Translations under genes and position numbers: made by a program
Assembly: GCA_910587355.1 (NCBI GenBank)
Contig: CAJUKF010000021.1
Span: 1-45,195 of the forward strand
Direction of reading: 5' to 3'
DNA from: an uncultured Muribaculaceae bacterium
Lineage (GTDB): Bacteria > Bacteroidota > Bacteroidia > Bacteroidales > Muribaculaceae
Length of the DNA: 45,195 nucleotides
The notes under the pieces: generated by a model
Database searches by the model: none
What the model saw: the letters and a program-made list of their open reading frames with translations, nothing else
What the model was told of the DNA's origin: nothing
Shown here: positions 17,057 through 24,409 of the stretch, piece by piece
Layout: the number at the start of each line of letters is the position of its first letter
Position numbering within the stretch: position 1 is the stretch's first letter

Positions 17057-17441
17057 GTATGGTCGGCGTATAAGCCGGGTTATGTGAAGCGCGTACTTTC
17101 GTACAGAGACGAGATGCGGCGCTCCGTCTGTCATTTATCTGGCTCTCACATGGAGAGCGGTGAGCAGTCTACCCCCCGGCAATGGACGAGCAGCCCTTGA
17201 ATGCCGGTATACTTGACCTTGCAACCCATAGGTTGTGCGGCACGCCATATCGCTGTGGCGTCCGGTGAGCTCTTACCTCACCTTTTCACCCTTGCCTCCG
17301 AGTGGAGGCGGTTGTTTTCTGTCACATTGAACCCTACCGTTACCGATAGCTTTCCGTTAGAAAATATGGTGCTCTTTGTTGCCCGGACTTTCCTCTCATC
17401 TTTTATGGATAAGATGAGCGACAGACCCTCCGGCCATACTT
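17057..17441 (-). ncRNA. rnpB: RNase P RNA (bacterial class A type)
   Basis: The minus strand shows the universal RNase P landmarks. GAGGAAAGTCCGGGCA lies near the 5' end (around 17395-17380), followed by a GGTAGGGTTC block and GGGTTGCAAGG. AGACTGCTCACC sits mid-molecule, and AACCCGGCTTAT is near the 3' end. The P1 helix pairs GTATGGCCGG (5' end, about 17439) with CCGACCATAC (3' end, 17057). A run of six Ts follows. It processes tRNA 5' leaders. The 5' end is only about 10 bases past the lpxA stop, so it may share the lpx transcript. Ends are estimated to within a few bases. Confidence 0.93.
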
Positions 17442-17451
17442 ATAAAAGATG

Positions 17452-18222
17452 TCAGCCGCGGATTATTCCCCTCTGGGAACTGCGTATGAAGCTGAGGATT
17501 ATGTTGCGCTCGGGCGAGGGCTCAACTTCTGCCTCGACGCGTGCCACCGCATCGGTGACATTGAGTCCGGATGCATAAATCATACGGTATATATCCTGTA
17601 TGCATGCTATGGCTTCAGCAGAGAAGCCGCGGCGGTGAAGACCAATCGAGTTGATGCCTGTGTAGCTGATGGGCTCACGGGCAGCCTTGACAAAAGGCGG
17701 AATGTCTTTGTTTACAAGCGCTCCGCCCTGTAGCATCACATGTGTGCCGATGTGGCAGAACTGATGCACGAGGCTGCCACCGCCAATCACTGCGAAATCA
17801 TCGACCTCGACTTCGCCGGCGAGCTGCGAGGCGTTGCTTATGATGACGTTGTTGCCTATGATACAGTCGTGGGCGACATGGCTGTAGGCCATGATGAGGC
17901 AGTTTGAGCCTACGACGGTGCGTCCTTTGGCAGCAGTGCCGCGGTTTACGGTGACGCATTCACGCAGCACGGTGTTGTCGCCTATGTAGGCCTGGGTGTC
18001 CTCTCCGCGGAATTTGAGGTCCTGAGGAATGGCGCTTATGACGGCACCGGGGAAGATGGTGACGTTCTTGCCGATGCGCGCACCGGAAAGAATGGTGACA
18101 TTGGAGCCTATGTGGCAACCATCACCGATTTCAACATTGTCGTCGATAGTGGTGAAAGGACCGATTTCCACATTGGCGCCGATTTTTGCGCCTGAATTTA
18201 TGCAGACAAAATTGTTATTCAT
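17452..18222 (-). CDS. lpxA: acyl-ACP-UDP-N-acetylglucosamine O-acyltransferase LpxA
   Basis: A 256-residue left-handed beta-helix enzyme. Repeated hexapeptides run from SGAKIGANVEIGPFTTI through about residue 180, with the catalytic region YSHVAHDCIIGNNVIISNASQLAGEVEVDDFAVIGGGSLVHQFCHIG. The helical C-terminus has PISYTGINSIGLHRRGFS. It performs the first step of lipid A synthesis, adding a hydroxyacyl chain to UDP-GlcNAc. The ATG at 18222 shares its A with the TGA of lpxC-fabZ (TGATG), so translation is coupled; a GTG one codon upstream is possible. Confidence 0.97.
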   Translation of the reverse strand: MNNNFVCINSGAKIGANVEIGPFTTIDDNVEIGDGCHIGSNVTILSGARIGKNVTIFPGAVISAIPQDLKFRGEDTQAYIGDNTVLRECVTVNRGTAAKGRTVVGSNCLIMAYSHVAHDCIIGNNVIISNASQLAGEVEVDDFAVIGGGSLVHQFCHIGTHVMLQGGALVNKDIPPFVKAAREPISYTGINSIGLHRRGFSAEAIACIQDIYRMIYASGLNVTDAVARVEAEVEPSPERNIILSFIRSSQRGIIRG

Positions 18223-19604
18223 CACTTATTCTTGATAATCTGAGCCATGAACTCGCACTCGCACACTATTTTATCTCCTACGAACGCACGGCCTTTCATC
18301 ACGGCCATGCCGCGGCGCAGCGGAGTCATGAACGATACGTGGAAAATGAGAGTGTCGCCCGGAACTACTTTCTGACGGAACTTCACATTGTCGATTTTCA
18401 TAAAGTAAGTCGAGTAGCGTTCGGGCTCGTCGACTACACTGAGCACAAGCAGACCGCCTGTCTGGGCCATGGCCTCGACAAGAAGCACACCGGGCATAAC
18501 GGGCTCCTGGGGGAAGTGTCCCTGGAAGAACGGTTCGTTGGTGGTGACATTCTTGATGCCGACAATGTAGTTGTCAGTTTTGTCAATCACCTTGTCGACA
18601 AGAAGCATGGGGTAGCGGTGAGGTATGCAGCGGCGGATTTCGTTGTTGTCCATCAGCGGCTCGGCGTTCGGATTGTAAATCGGCGCCTGAATTTCTCGGC
18701 GTTTGATGTCGTTGCGTATAGCCTTGGCAAGCTGGGTGTTGATTGTGTGTCCGGGCTTGGTGGCGATGATGCGGCCTTTGAAGGGACGGCCTATGAGAGC
18801 CATGTCACCGATAAGGTCCATAAGTTTGTGGCGTGCGGGCTCGTTGGGTGCGAAGAGCGGACGCTCGTTGATGTAGCCGAATACCTTTGCGTCGTGATGA
18901 GGCACGCCCATGAGGTCGGCGAGGTGGTCGAGCTCTTCCTGTGTTTTTGGATGCTCGTATATCACTATTGCATTGTCGAGGTCGCCGCCGCGGATAAGAC
19001 CGGCATGAAGCAGAGGTTCTATCTCGCGCACGAATACGAATGTGCGTGCTGCTGCGATTTCCTGGCCGAAGTCGCTCATATGGTCAAGTGTGGCGTACTG
19101 GTTGGCGAGCACTTCCGAATCAAAGTTAACCTTCACGTCAAGGCTGAACTCATCGTCGGGGAGGCACATGAGTTTTGAGCCTGTCTCCGGGTCGACCACT
19201 TCGATTTTGTGTCTTACATAATAGAAGTCTTTGTCCTGAGTCTGTTCGACCAGGCCGACAGAGAGAATCGAGTCATAGAAAGGCTTGGCACTCCCGTCGA
19301 GAATCGGCATCTCGGGGCCGTCGAGCTTAATCAGGCAGTTGTCCACGCCGAGGGCGTAGAGTGCGGACATGGCGTGCTCGATAGTGCTTACGGTGATATC
19401 GCCTTTGCCGATTACGGTGCCGCGGTTGGTGGATATGACGTTTTCGGCCAGGGCGTCGATTACGGGCTGACCTTCGATGTCGGTGCGCTGTATTTTATAA
19501 CCGTGGTTATCTGGAGCCGGACAGAACGTAGCCTCAATGGTCTCGCCTGTGTGGAGGCCTTTGCCTTTGAGGGTAAATTCGCCGTTTAGGGTTATCTGCT
19601 TCAT
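18222..19604 (-). CDS. lpxC/fabZ: bifunctional LpxC deacetylase / FabZ dehydratase
   Basis: A 460-residue fusion. Residues 1 to about 310 are LpxC, the zinc-dependent deacetylase of lipid A synthesis: His 77 in STIEHAMSALYALGVDNC, His 259 and Asp 263 in HKLMDLIGD, and catalytic His 286 in KPGHTIN. Residues about 320-460 are FabZ, the hotdog-fold hydroxyacyl-ACP dehydratase: IPHRYPMLLVDKVID, then FFQGHFPQEPVMPGVLLVEAMAQTGG with His 363 and Glu 377. The fusion is characteristic of Bacteroidetes and couples lipid A and fatty acid synthesis, which compete for hydroxyacyl-ACP. It lies 24 bases after lpxD. Confidence 0.97.
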   Translation of the reverse strand: MKQITLNGEFTLKGKGLHTGETIEATFCPAPDNHGYKIQRTDIEGQPVIDALAENVISTNRGTVIGKGDITVSTIEHAMSALYALGVDNCLIKLDGPEMPILDGSAKPFYDSILSVGLVEQTQDKDFYYVRHKIEVVDPETGSKLMCLPDDEFSLDVKVNFDSEVLANQYATLDHMSDFGQEIAAARTFVFVREIEPLLHAGLIRGGDLDNAIVIYEHPKTQEELDHLADLMGVPHHDAKVFGYINERPLFAPNEPARHKLMDLIGDMALIGRPFKGRIIATKPGHTINTQLAKAIRNDIKRREIQAPIYNPNAEPLMDNNEIRRCIPHRYPMLLVDKVIDKTDNYIVGIKNVTTNEPFFQGHFPQEPVMPGVLLVEAMAQTGGLLVLSVVDEPERYSTYFMKIDNVKFRQKVVPGDTLIFHVSFMTPLRRGMAVMKGRAFVGDKIVCECEFMAQIIKNK

Positions 19605-19628
19605 TGCGACTTGTATATGGTGATTGGT

Positions 19629-20663
19629 TTATTTCTTAAGCTCGTTGACGGTGCTCTCAAGCCGGTTGAGCCGGCGGTACATGTCGGCAAGGTTCTTTGC
19701 GGCGGCTGTATTCCGGGCATAGGCGAGCGCCGGGATTGCCGGCGAGCCCATGATGCGGCAGTCTGAGTCTACCGAGTTGGGAATACCGCTCTGGGCACCT
19801 ACTACGACACGGTCGCCCACAGTGATATGACCTGCGATGCCTACCTGTCCTCCGAACATGCAGTTCGAGCCGATTCGGGTCGAGCCTGCGACGCCTGCCT
19901 GCGATGCCATGACGGTGTCGTGGCCTACTTCGACGTTGTGGGCAATCTGGATGAGGTTGTCGAGCTTCACGCCGCGGCTTATGTGGGTGCGTCCCATTGT
20001 CGAGCGGTCTATTGTGGTGTTGGCGCCGATTTCCACGTCGTCGTCAATCTGGACGATGCCGAGCTGCTCGATTTTGTGGTATACACCCTGCGCGTCGGGA
20101 GCGAAACCGAAGCCGTCGGCACCAATCACAGCACCGGCATGGATTATGCAGCGTGCGCCTATGCGGCAGCCGTAATATATTTTGGCTCCCGGATAAATTA
20201 TTGTGTCGTCGCCTATTACAGCACCGTGGCCGATGTAAGCCTGCGGATATATTTTCACATTCTTGCCCAGCTTCACTCCGGGTGCTACGTAGGCGAAAGC
20301 GCCGATGTAGCAGCCGTCGGGCACCTCCACACCGGGAGCGATGTGGCAGCCTTCCTCAATGCCTTCTGGCGAGGGGCGGAGTGCCTTGGCGGCGACATTC
20401 ATCAGCTCGGCGAGAGCCGAATAGGGGTCGTCGACGCGGATAAGGGTTGCCGATACGGGCTCTTCCGCCACGAAGTCACGGCCTACGAGCACAATGGATG
20501 CGCGGGTAGAGTAGATATAATGGGTGTATTTCGGATTAGCCAGAAAGGTAATCTGGCCGGGCCGGGCTTCTTCGATTTTTGCGAAGTCGCTCACTGCTGC
20601 GGTGGGGTCGCCTTCGACTGTGCCACCGATATGTCCGGCTATGATATCTGCTGTAAGCTGCAT
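19629..20663 (-). CDS. lpxD: UDP-3-O-(3-hydroxyacyl)glucosamine N-acyltransferase LpxD
   Basis: A 344-residue enzyme for the third step of lipid A synthesis. The N-terminal UDP-binding domain (MQLTADIIAGHIGGTVEGDP, FLANPKYTHYIYSTRASIVLV) is followed by a hexapeptide beta-helix from about residue 100. The catalytic histidine lies in LIQIAHNVEVGHDTVMASQAGVAG, and a short coiled-coil C-terminus ends it. I chose the ATG at 20663. Starting at 20741 would add 26 residues with no family match and overrun the likely promoter. It heads the lpxD-lpxC/fabZ-lpxA(-rnpB) run. Confidence 0.95.
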   Translation of the reverse strand: MQLTADIIAGHIGGTVEGDPTAAVSDFAKIEEARPGQITFLANPKYTHYIYSTRASIVLVGRDFVAEEPVSATLIRVDDPYSALAELMNVAAKALRPSPEGIEEGCHIAPGVEVPDGCYIGAFAYVAPGVKLGKNVKIYPQAYIGHGAVIGDDTIIYPGAKIYYGCRIGARCIIHAGAVIGADGFGFAPDAQGVYHKIEQLGIVQIDDDVEIGANTTIDRSTMGRTHISRGVKLDNLIQIAHNVEVGHDTVMASQAGVAGSTRIGSNCMFGGQVGIAGHITVGDRVVVGAQSGIPNSVDSDCRIMGSPAIPALAYARNTAAAKNLADMYRRLNRLESTVNELKK

Positions 20664-20716
20664 AAATATACTTAGATTCAGGGGCGGCAGAGAGTAGGCC
20701 GCATCAATTGCGACTG

Positions 20717-20724
20717 CAAAGTTC
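20717..20724 (-). promoter_or_regulatory. possible -7 box of the lpx operon
   Basis: GAACTTTG on the minus strand differs from TAnnTTTG at the first base only. It lies 53 bases before the chosen lpxD start. No -33 element is clear, so this is tentative. Confidence 0.3.
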
Positions 20725-20814
20725 TGAAAAATTTTTGACATACTAATTATAAATGCCTTAAAAAGTGTTTTTCTGTGATTGTAGAGAGTCTTGCGTAGAG
20801 AGTCTTGTGCGGAA

Positions 20815-20846
20815 TTTGTTTATGCCCGGGTTTATACTTACCTTTG
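20815..20846 (+). promoter_or_regulatory. promoter of the nitroreductase gene
   Basis: TTTG (20815-20818), 20 bases, then TACCTTTG (20839-20846) is a full consensus promoter. Transcription should start near 20853. That includes the old ATG at 20876 and its premature stop in the mRNA. Confidence 0.8.
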
Positions 20847-20920
20847 CACCAAATAAATCAATACGTTGAAGAGAAATGAATTTTTTTTAATTACTGGGGC
20901 TTGGAGCGGTTCTTGCTGCC

Positions 20921-21514
20921 GTGTTTGGTTCATGCAGCGGGAATACCGACTGTGAAAAGCCAGCAGCCGGAGCAGACAGGGCAGATGCTGTTATTGAAAC
21001 CATTATGAGCCGGCGCAGCGTGCGCGATTATCTGGCACGTCCGGTGCCGCGCGATACTATGGAGCTGATTGCCCGATGCGGCATCAACGCACCCAATGCC
21101 ATGAACCGCCAGGAGTGGGAAATACGCATTGTGGATAATCCTGACTTTATCGACGGCGTGACAGCACTTTTCGTCAAGGCAAATCCGGATATGGCATTGA
21201 ACTCAGGATTCAGAAACATGTTCCGCAATGCACCGACAGTTGTGTTCATCGCAGCGCCTGAGAGTGCGTATTCCGGCGTGAACTGCGGTCTGCTGGGCGA
21301 GAATATGATTCTTGCCGCATGGTCAATGGGCATTGGCTCGTGTTGCCTGGGAGGGCCGGTATCATTTATGAACTCGGAGAGCGCGGCAGATTATCTTTCG
21401 CAACTGAATTTCTCCGAGGGATATACGCTTCTTTATGCGATAGGTTTCGGTTTCCCGGCCGAGACGCCTGAGGCCCGTCCGCGCGACGAAGCGAAAATCC
21501 GGTTTGTAGATTAA
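20921..21514 (+). CDS. nitroreductase-family protein with a lost lipoprotein signal
   Basis: The 197-residue open frame contains a nitroreductase/FMN fold: IMSRRSVRDYLARPVPRDTMELIARCGINAPNAMNRQEWEI, FRNAPTVVFIAAP, and NCGLLGENMILAAWSMGIGSCCLGGP. Such enzymes use FMN and NAD(P)H to reduce nitro groups, quinones or flavins. Reading upstream in the same frame from ATG 20876 gives MNFF, a TAA stop at 20888-20890, then LLGLGAVLAAVFGSC. That is an interrupted lipoprotein signal with Cys at 20933. The present protein would have to start at GTG 20921 or another weak codon and would stay in the cytoplasm. The lesion could be a true mutation or an error at the eight-T run. Confidence 0.75.
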   Translation: MFGSCSGNTDCEKPAAGADRADAVIETIMSRRSVRDYLARPVPRDTMELIARCGINAPNAMNRQEWEIRIVDNPDFIDGVTALFVKANPDMALNSGFRNMFRNAPTVVFIAAPESAYSGVNCGLLGENMILAAWSMGIGSCCLGGPVSFMNSESAADYLSQLNFSEGYTLLYAIGFGFPAETPEARPRDEAKIRFVD

Positions 21515-21781
21515 GTGAAGCGCCTGGTTACACGACTCTTGCAATATCTCCGGTCTCTGTCGTTCAGAGCCGGAGTTGTTGTCGGTGCTTTATGCGTTCT
21601 CTGTTATGTGCTGTCGTTCGCCCAGATGCTGCTGCCTCTCTCCCCGGTGACCAAAGGTGTGCTGTGGACGGTTTTCTTCGGGCTGGCCAAGGCCTGCCAG
21701 TATATGGCCCTTGTGATACTCGGGAAAGCTGGCGTCGACCGACTGCGTATGTGGCTCCGTCGCAGGCCTCGTACGGATTGA
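21515..21781 (+). CDS. small two-span membrane protein of unknown function
   Basis: An 88-residue protein. A basic N-terminus is followed by two hydrophobic segments (about residues 17-42 and 46-70, including the second motif FFGLAKACQYMALVILGKAGVDRLR) and a basic C-terminus. The GTG start directly follows the nitroreductase stop, so the two are co-translated. The second segment recalls short transporter-suffix membrane proteins, but I cannot assign it. Function unknown. Confidence 0.7.
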   Translation: MKRLVTRLLQYLRSLSFRAGVVVGALCVLCYVLSFAQMLLPLSPVTKGVLWTVFFGLAKACQYMALVILGKAGVDRLRMWLRRRPRTD

Positions 21782-21873
21782 GTCGCCTGTTGCATCGTTA
21801 AATCATTTCCATGCGTGGAGATGGCTGAAAGTGCGAGTTTTCAACATTTTTGTGAGTTATCAACAAAAAGGCG

Positions 21874-21888
21874 TGTTTTCGTGGAACA
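21874..21888. promoter_or_regulatory. parS: parS-like imperfect palindrome upstream of parA
   Basis: TGTTTTCGTGGAACA resembles the 16-bp parS consensus (TGTTnCACGTGnAACA). The right half CGTGGAACA is intact, while the left half is one base short. It lies just upstream of the parA promoter, where ParB could bind. Weak on its own; the position makes it noteworthy. Confidence 0.4.
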
Positions 21889-21892
21889 ATAT

Positions 21893-21923
21893 TTTGGCGT
21901 TTCACAAAAAAACGTTTACTTTG
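21893..21923 (+). promoter_or_regulatory. promoter of the parAB operon
   Basis: TTTG (21893-21896), 19 bases, then TTACTTTG (21916-21923) has one mismatch to TAnnTTTG. It lies 28 bases before the parA ATG. Confidence 0.65.
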
Positions 21924-21951
21924 CACAATAATCTCTCACATCTCTTATTGT

Positions 21952-22737
21952 ATGGGAAAAATCATAGCAATTGCCAATCAGAAAGGCGGCGTGGGCAAGA
22001 CGACCACGACAATAAATCTTGCCGCATCGCTTGCCGCTGAGGGTAAAAAAGTTCTCATCATCGACGCAGACCCGCAGGCCAACGCCACTTCGGGCTACGG
22101 CATCGACCCCCGTACTCTCTCCTCGTCAATCTACGAGTGTATGGTCGACAATTATCCTGTGGATGGCTCGGAAGTTCCTACGTGCATGGACGGCCTTTTT
22201 CTTGTGGGGTCGAGCATCAATCTCGCCGGCGCCGAAATCGAACTTATCAGCAAACCCGACCGTGAGCGTGTGCTCGGGCATCTGCTTGCTCCGGTAAAGG
22301 AAAAGTACGATTTCATTCTCATCGACTGCTCTCCGTCGCTGGGCCTCATCACCGTGAATGCGCTTACAGCAGCCGACTCCGTGATAATTCCGGTTCAGGC
22401 CGAGTATTTCGCTCTCGAGGGCATCAGCAAGCTCCTGAACACAATCCGTATCATCAAGTCGCGGCTCAATCCGGCCCTTCAGATTGAAGGTTTCCTGCTC
22501 ACGATGTACGATGCCCGTCTCCGTCTGGCCAACCAGATTTACGAGGAACTGAAAGGTCATTTTGCCGAGATGGTGTTCGACACCGTGATACCCCGCAACA
22601 TACGTCTGAGCGAGGCTCCGAGCCACGGGCTGCCCGCTTTGCTCTACGACTCAGAGAGCCGCGGCGCCACAAGCCACGTGCTTCTTGCAAAAGAACTCAT
22701 TGCTAAAAACCGTAAAAGTCTAAAACGCGCAAGCTAA
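21952..22737 (+). CDS. parA: chromosome-partitioning ATPase ParA (Soj)
   Basis: A 261-residue ParA/MinD-type ATPase. The deviant Walker A is KGGVGKTTTTINLAASLA, Walker A' is VLIIDADPQANATSGYG, and Walker B is YDFILIDCSPSLGLITVNALTAADSVIIPVQAEYFALEG. ATP-bound ParA dimers coat the nucleoid and move ParB-parS complexes apart. Lack of an N-terminal HTH marks the chromosomal type. The stop shares a base with the parB ATG (TAATG). Confidence 0.96.
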   Translation: MGKIIAIANQKGGVGKTTTTINLAASLAAEGKKVLIIDADPQANATSGYGIDPRTLSSSIYECMVDNYPVDGSEVPTCMDGLFLVGSSINLAGAEIELISKPDRERVLGHLLAPVKEKYDFILIDCSPSLGLITVNALTAADSVIIPVQAEYFALEGISKLLNTIRIIKSRLNPALQIEGFLLTMYDARLRLANQIYEELKGHFAEMVFDTVIPRNIRLSEAPSHGLPALLYDSESRGATSHVLLAKELIAKNRKSLKRAS

Positions 22738-23636
22738 TGTCCGGAAAACGTAATGCTCTCGGGCGAGGCCTTGATTCGCTCATATCAATGGACGACGAGC
22801 CTGCAAGCGGTTCGTCTGCAATCAACGACATACCGCTGTCGGCCATATCGCCCAATCCCGACCAGCCGCGAACGAATTTCGACGACGAAGCTCTTGAAGA
22901 ACTCGCCGCCTCAATCCGTCAGATTGGCATAATACAGCCGCTCTCGCTCCGCAAGACCGGCCCAGACTCATATCAGATAATCGCCGGAGAGCGCCGTTAC
23001 CGCGCCGCCCTCATGGCAGGCCTCCAGTCTGTGCCGGCATATATACGCACCGCCAACGATGCCGAGCTGACAGAGATGGCCCTCATCGAGAATATCCAGC
23101 GCGAGGACCTCAACGCCATAGAAATCGCCCTGACATTCCGCAAGCTTATCGAGCAGTACAGTCTGACTCAGGAAGCGCTGAGCGAGCGCATAGGCAAGAA
23201 ACGCGCCACCATAGCCAACTTCCTCCGGCTGCTCCGTCTGCCGGCCGAAGTGCAGCTTGGTCTGCGCGACAAGCGTGTCGACATGGGACATGCGCGTGCG
23301 CTGCTAACCATTTCCGACCCTGCACTGCAGCTCAAGCTCTATAATGAAATACTTAAGCAAGGTTTGTCGGTACGCCGTGTGGAGGAACTTGCAAAAGCCT
23401 ATGAGAACGCCGGCAAAGGTGTGCAGGCCAAGACAGCTGAGCCGCGATACCAGTCGAGCGACTTCGATGTGCTCAAGCGTCATCTGTCGGCAGCATTCCG
23501 CACACCGGTGCAGTTCTCCTGTGACAAACAGGGGCGCGGCCGCATCACTTTCCCCTTCAAAAGCGAGGAGGAACTTGAGCGTCTCATCACACTCTTCGAT
23601 TCCTTAAAGCAACAAGATGACAATAGCCGCGATTGA
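22737..23636 (+). CDS. parB: chromosome-partitioning CTPase ParB
   Basis: A 299-residue ParB. The N-terminal ParA-interacting segment (KRNALGRGLDSLIS) is followed by the CTP-binding ParB/Srx domain with NPDQPRxxFDDEALEELAxSI, GERRYR (84-89) and ENIQRED (118-124). The parS-reading HTH is LTQEALSERIGKKRATIANFLRLLRLP (143-169), and a C-terminal dimer domain closes it. It loads at parS and slides as a CTP clamp. It overlaps parA by one base and the DUF5683 gene by 20 bases. Confidence 0.96.
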   Translation: MSGKRNALGRGLDSLISMDDEPASGSSAINDIPLSAISPNPDQPRTNFDDEALEELAASIRQIGIIQPLSLRKTGPDSYQIIAGERRYRAALMAGLQSVPAYIRTANDAELTEMALIENIQREDLNAIEIALTFRKLIEQYSLTQEALSERIGKKRATIANFLRLLRLPAEVQLGLRDKRVDMGHARALLTISDPALQLKLYNEILKQGLSVRRVEELAKAYENAGKGVQAKTAEPRYQSSDFDVLKRHLSAAFRTPVQFSCDKQGRGRITFPFKSEEELERLITLFDSLKQQDDNSRD

Positions 23637-24384
23637 ACGTCACAGGGGTTTTATGCGATTCGCGGTGTGTGTTGTCGTGGCGGTGCTGGCATTTGCGGCT
23701 TCTGCCCAGGAGCGGCACATGCCTGTGCGCAACAATCGCAACGTCACCGATACCATAGCAGCCGCGCCCGACAGTGTCGTGGTGCATCTCGGCGATGCTG
23801 AAATCGCGGGCTCGCTCGACCAGTTGCCCGACTCGGTGCTGTTCGGCCCCGAGGAGTCGCCTTACGACCGCTGGGAGCCACGCGACAGCGAATTCAATCC
23901 CGACCCTACGCGTGCCGTGTGGATGTCGGCGCTTTTCCCCGGTCTGGGACAGCTCTACAACCGCCGCTACTGGAAGCTGCCTATTGTGATAGGCGCGTAC
24001 ATGGGCCTTGGCTATGCTACATCGTGGAACAACAATATGCTTGCAGACTACACCAAGGCTTACCGCGACATAATGGACAACGACCCCGACACAAAGTCGT
24101 ACATGGATTTCTTTCCGCCCAATGTGAAGGAAAGCGACCTCGACCGTACGTGGCTTACAAACGTGCTGCAGTCGCGCAAGAATTATTTCAGACGCAACCG
24201 TGACCTCTGTATCATAGCCATGGTGGGTGTATATCTGGTAGCGATGGTCGACGCTTATGTCGACGCATCGCTGTCGCATTTCGACATCACCCCTGATTTG
24301 TCGCTCGACTGGTCGCCGGCAGTGTTCCCATCCGATTTACGGCAGAAGCCCGCGCTGGGACTCAGCTGGGCCTTTAACTTCTGA
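23617..24384 (+). CDS. DUF5683 membrane protein of the parAB operon
   Basis: A 255-residue protein with a likely signal or anchor segment (MRFAVCVVVAVLAFAASAQ from an internal ATG at 23653). The DUF5683 core is DPTRAVWMSALFPGLGQLYNRRYWKLPIVIGAYMGLGYATSWNNNML, with later RRNRDLCIIAMVGVYLVAMVDAYVDASLSHFDI. The family is typical of Bacteroidetes and has no known function; it has two or three membrane segments. The ATG at 23617 overlaps parB; the 23653 ATG would give a cleaner signal peptide but still lies right behind parB. Co-transcribed with parAB and the transglycosylase. Confidence 0.85.
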   Translation: MTIAAIERHRGFMRFAVCVVVAVLAFAASAQERHMPVRNNRNVTDTIAAAPDSVVVHLGDAEIAGSLDQLPDSVLFGPEESPYDRWEPRDSEFNPDPTRAVWMSALFPGLGQLYNRRYWKLPIVIGAYMGLGYATSWNNNMLADYTKAYRDIMDNDPDTKSYMDFFPPNVKESDLDRTWLTNVLQSRKNYFRRNRDLCIIAMVGVYLVAMVDAYVDASLSHFDITPDLSLDWSPAVFPSDLRQKPALGLSWAFNF

Positions 24385-24409
24385 ACTCTCTGAAACATCT
24401 TATACACCG

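Noticed and set aside
17201..17733. Open frames over the RNase P region and the end of lpxA (17201-17578, 17449-17733)
   Set aside because: They fall on rnpB and the lpxA complement; the RNA landmarks explain the sequence better.
18186..19178. 330-residue plus-strand frame opposite lpxC-fabZ
   Set aside because: It is the shadow of the real minus-strand gene, with no family match.
18222..19604. LpxC-FabZ fusion as a novelty
   Set aside because: This fusion is well known across Bacteroidetes.
19827..20675. 282-residue plus-strand frame opposite lpxD
   Set aside because: A shadow caused by codon bias; lpxD is unambiguous.
20881..20888. Phase variation by slippage in the eight-T run of the nitroreductase gene
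   Set aside because: Both flanks are already in the same frame, so a one- or two-base slip would destroy the signal rather than restore it. A point mutation to TAA fits better.
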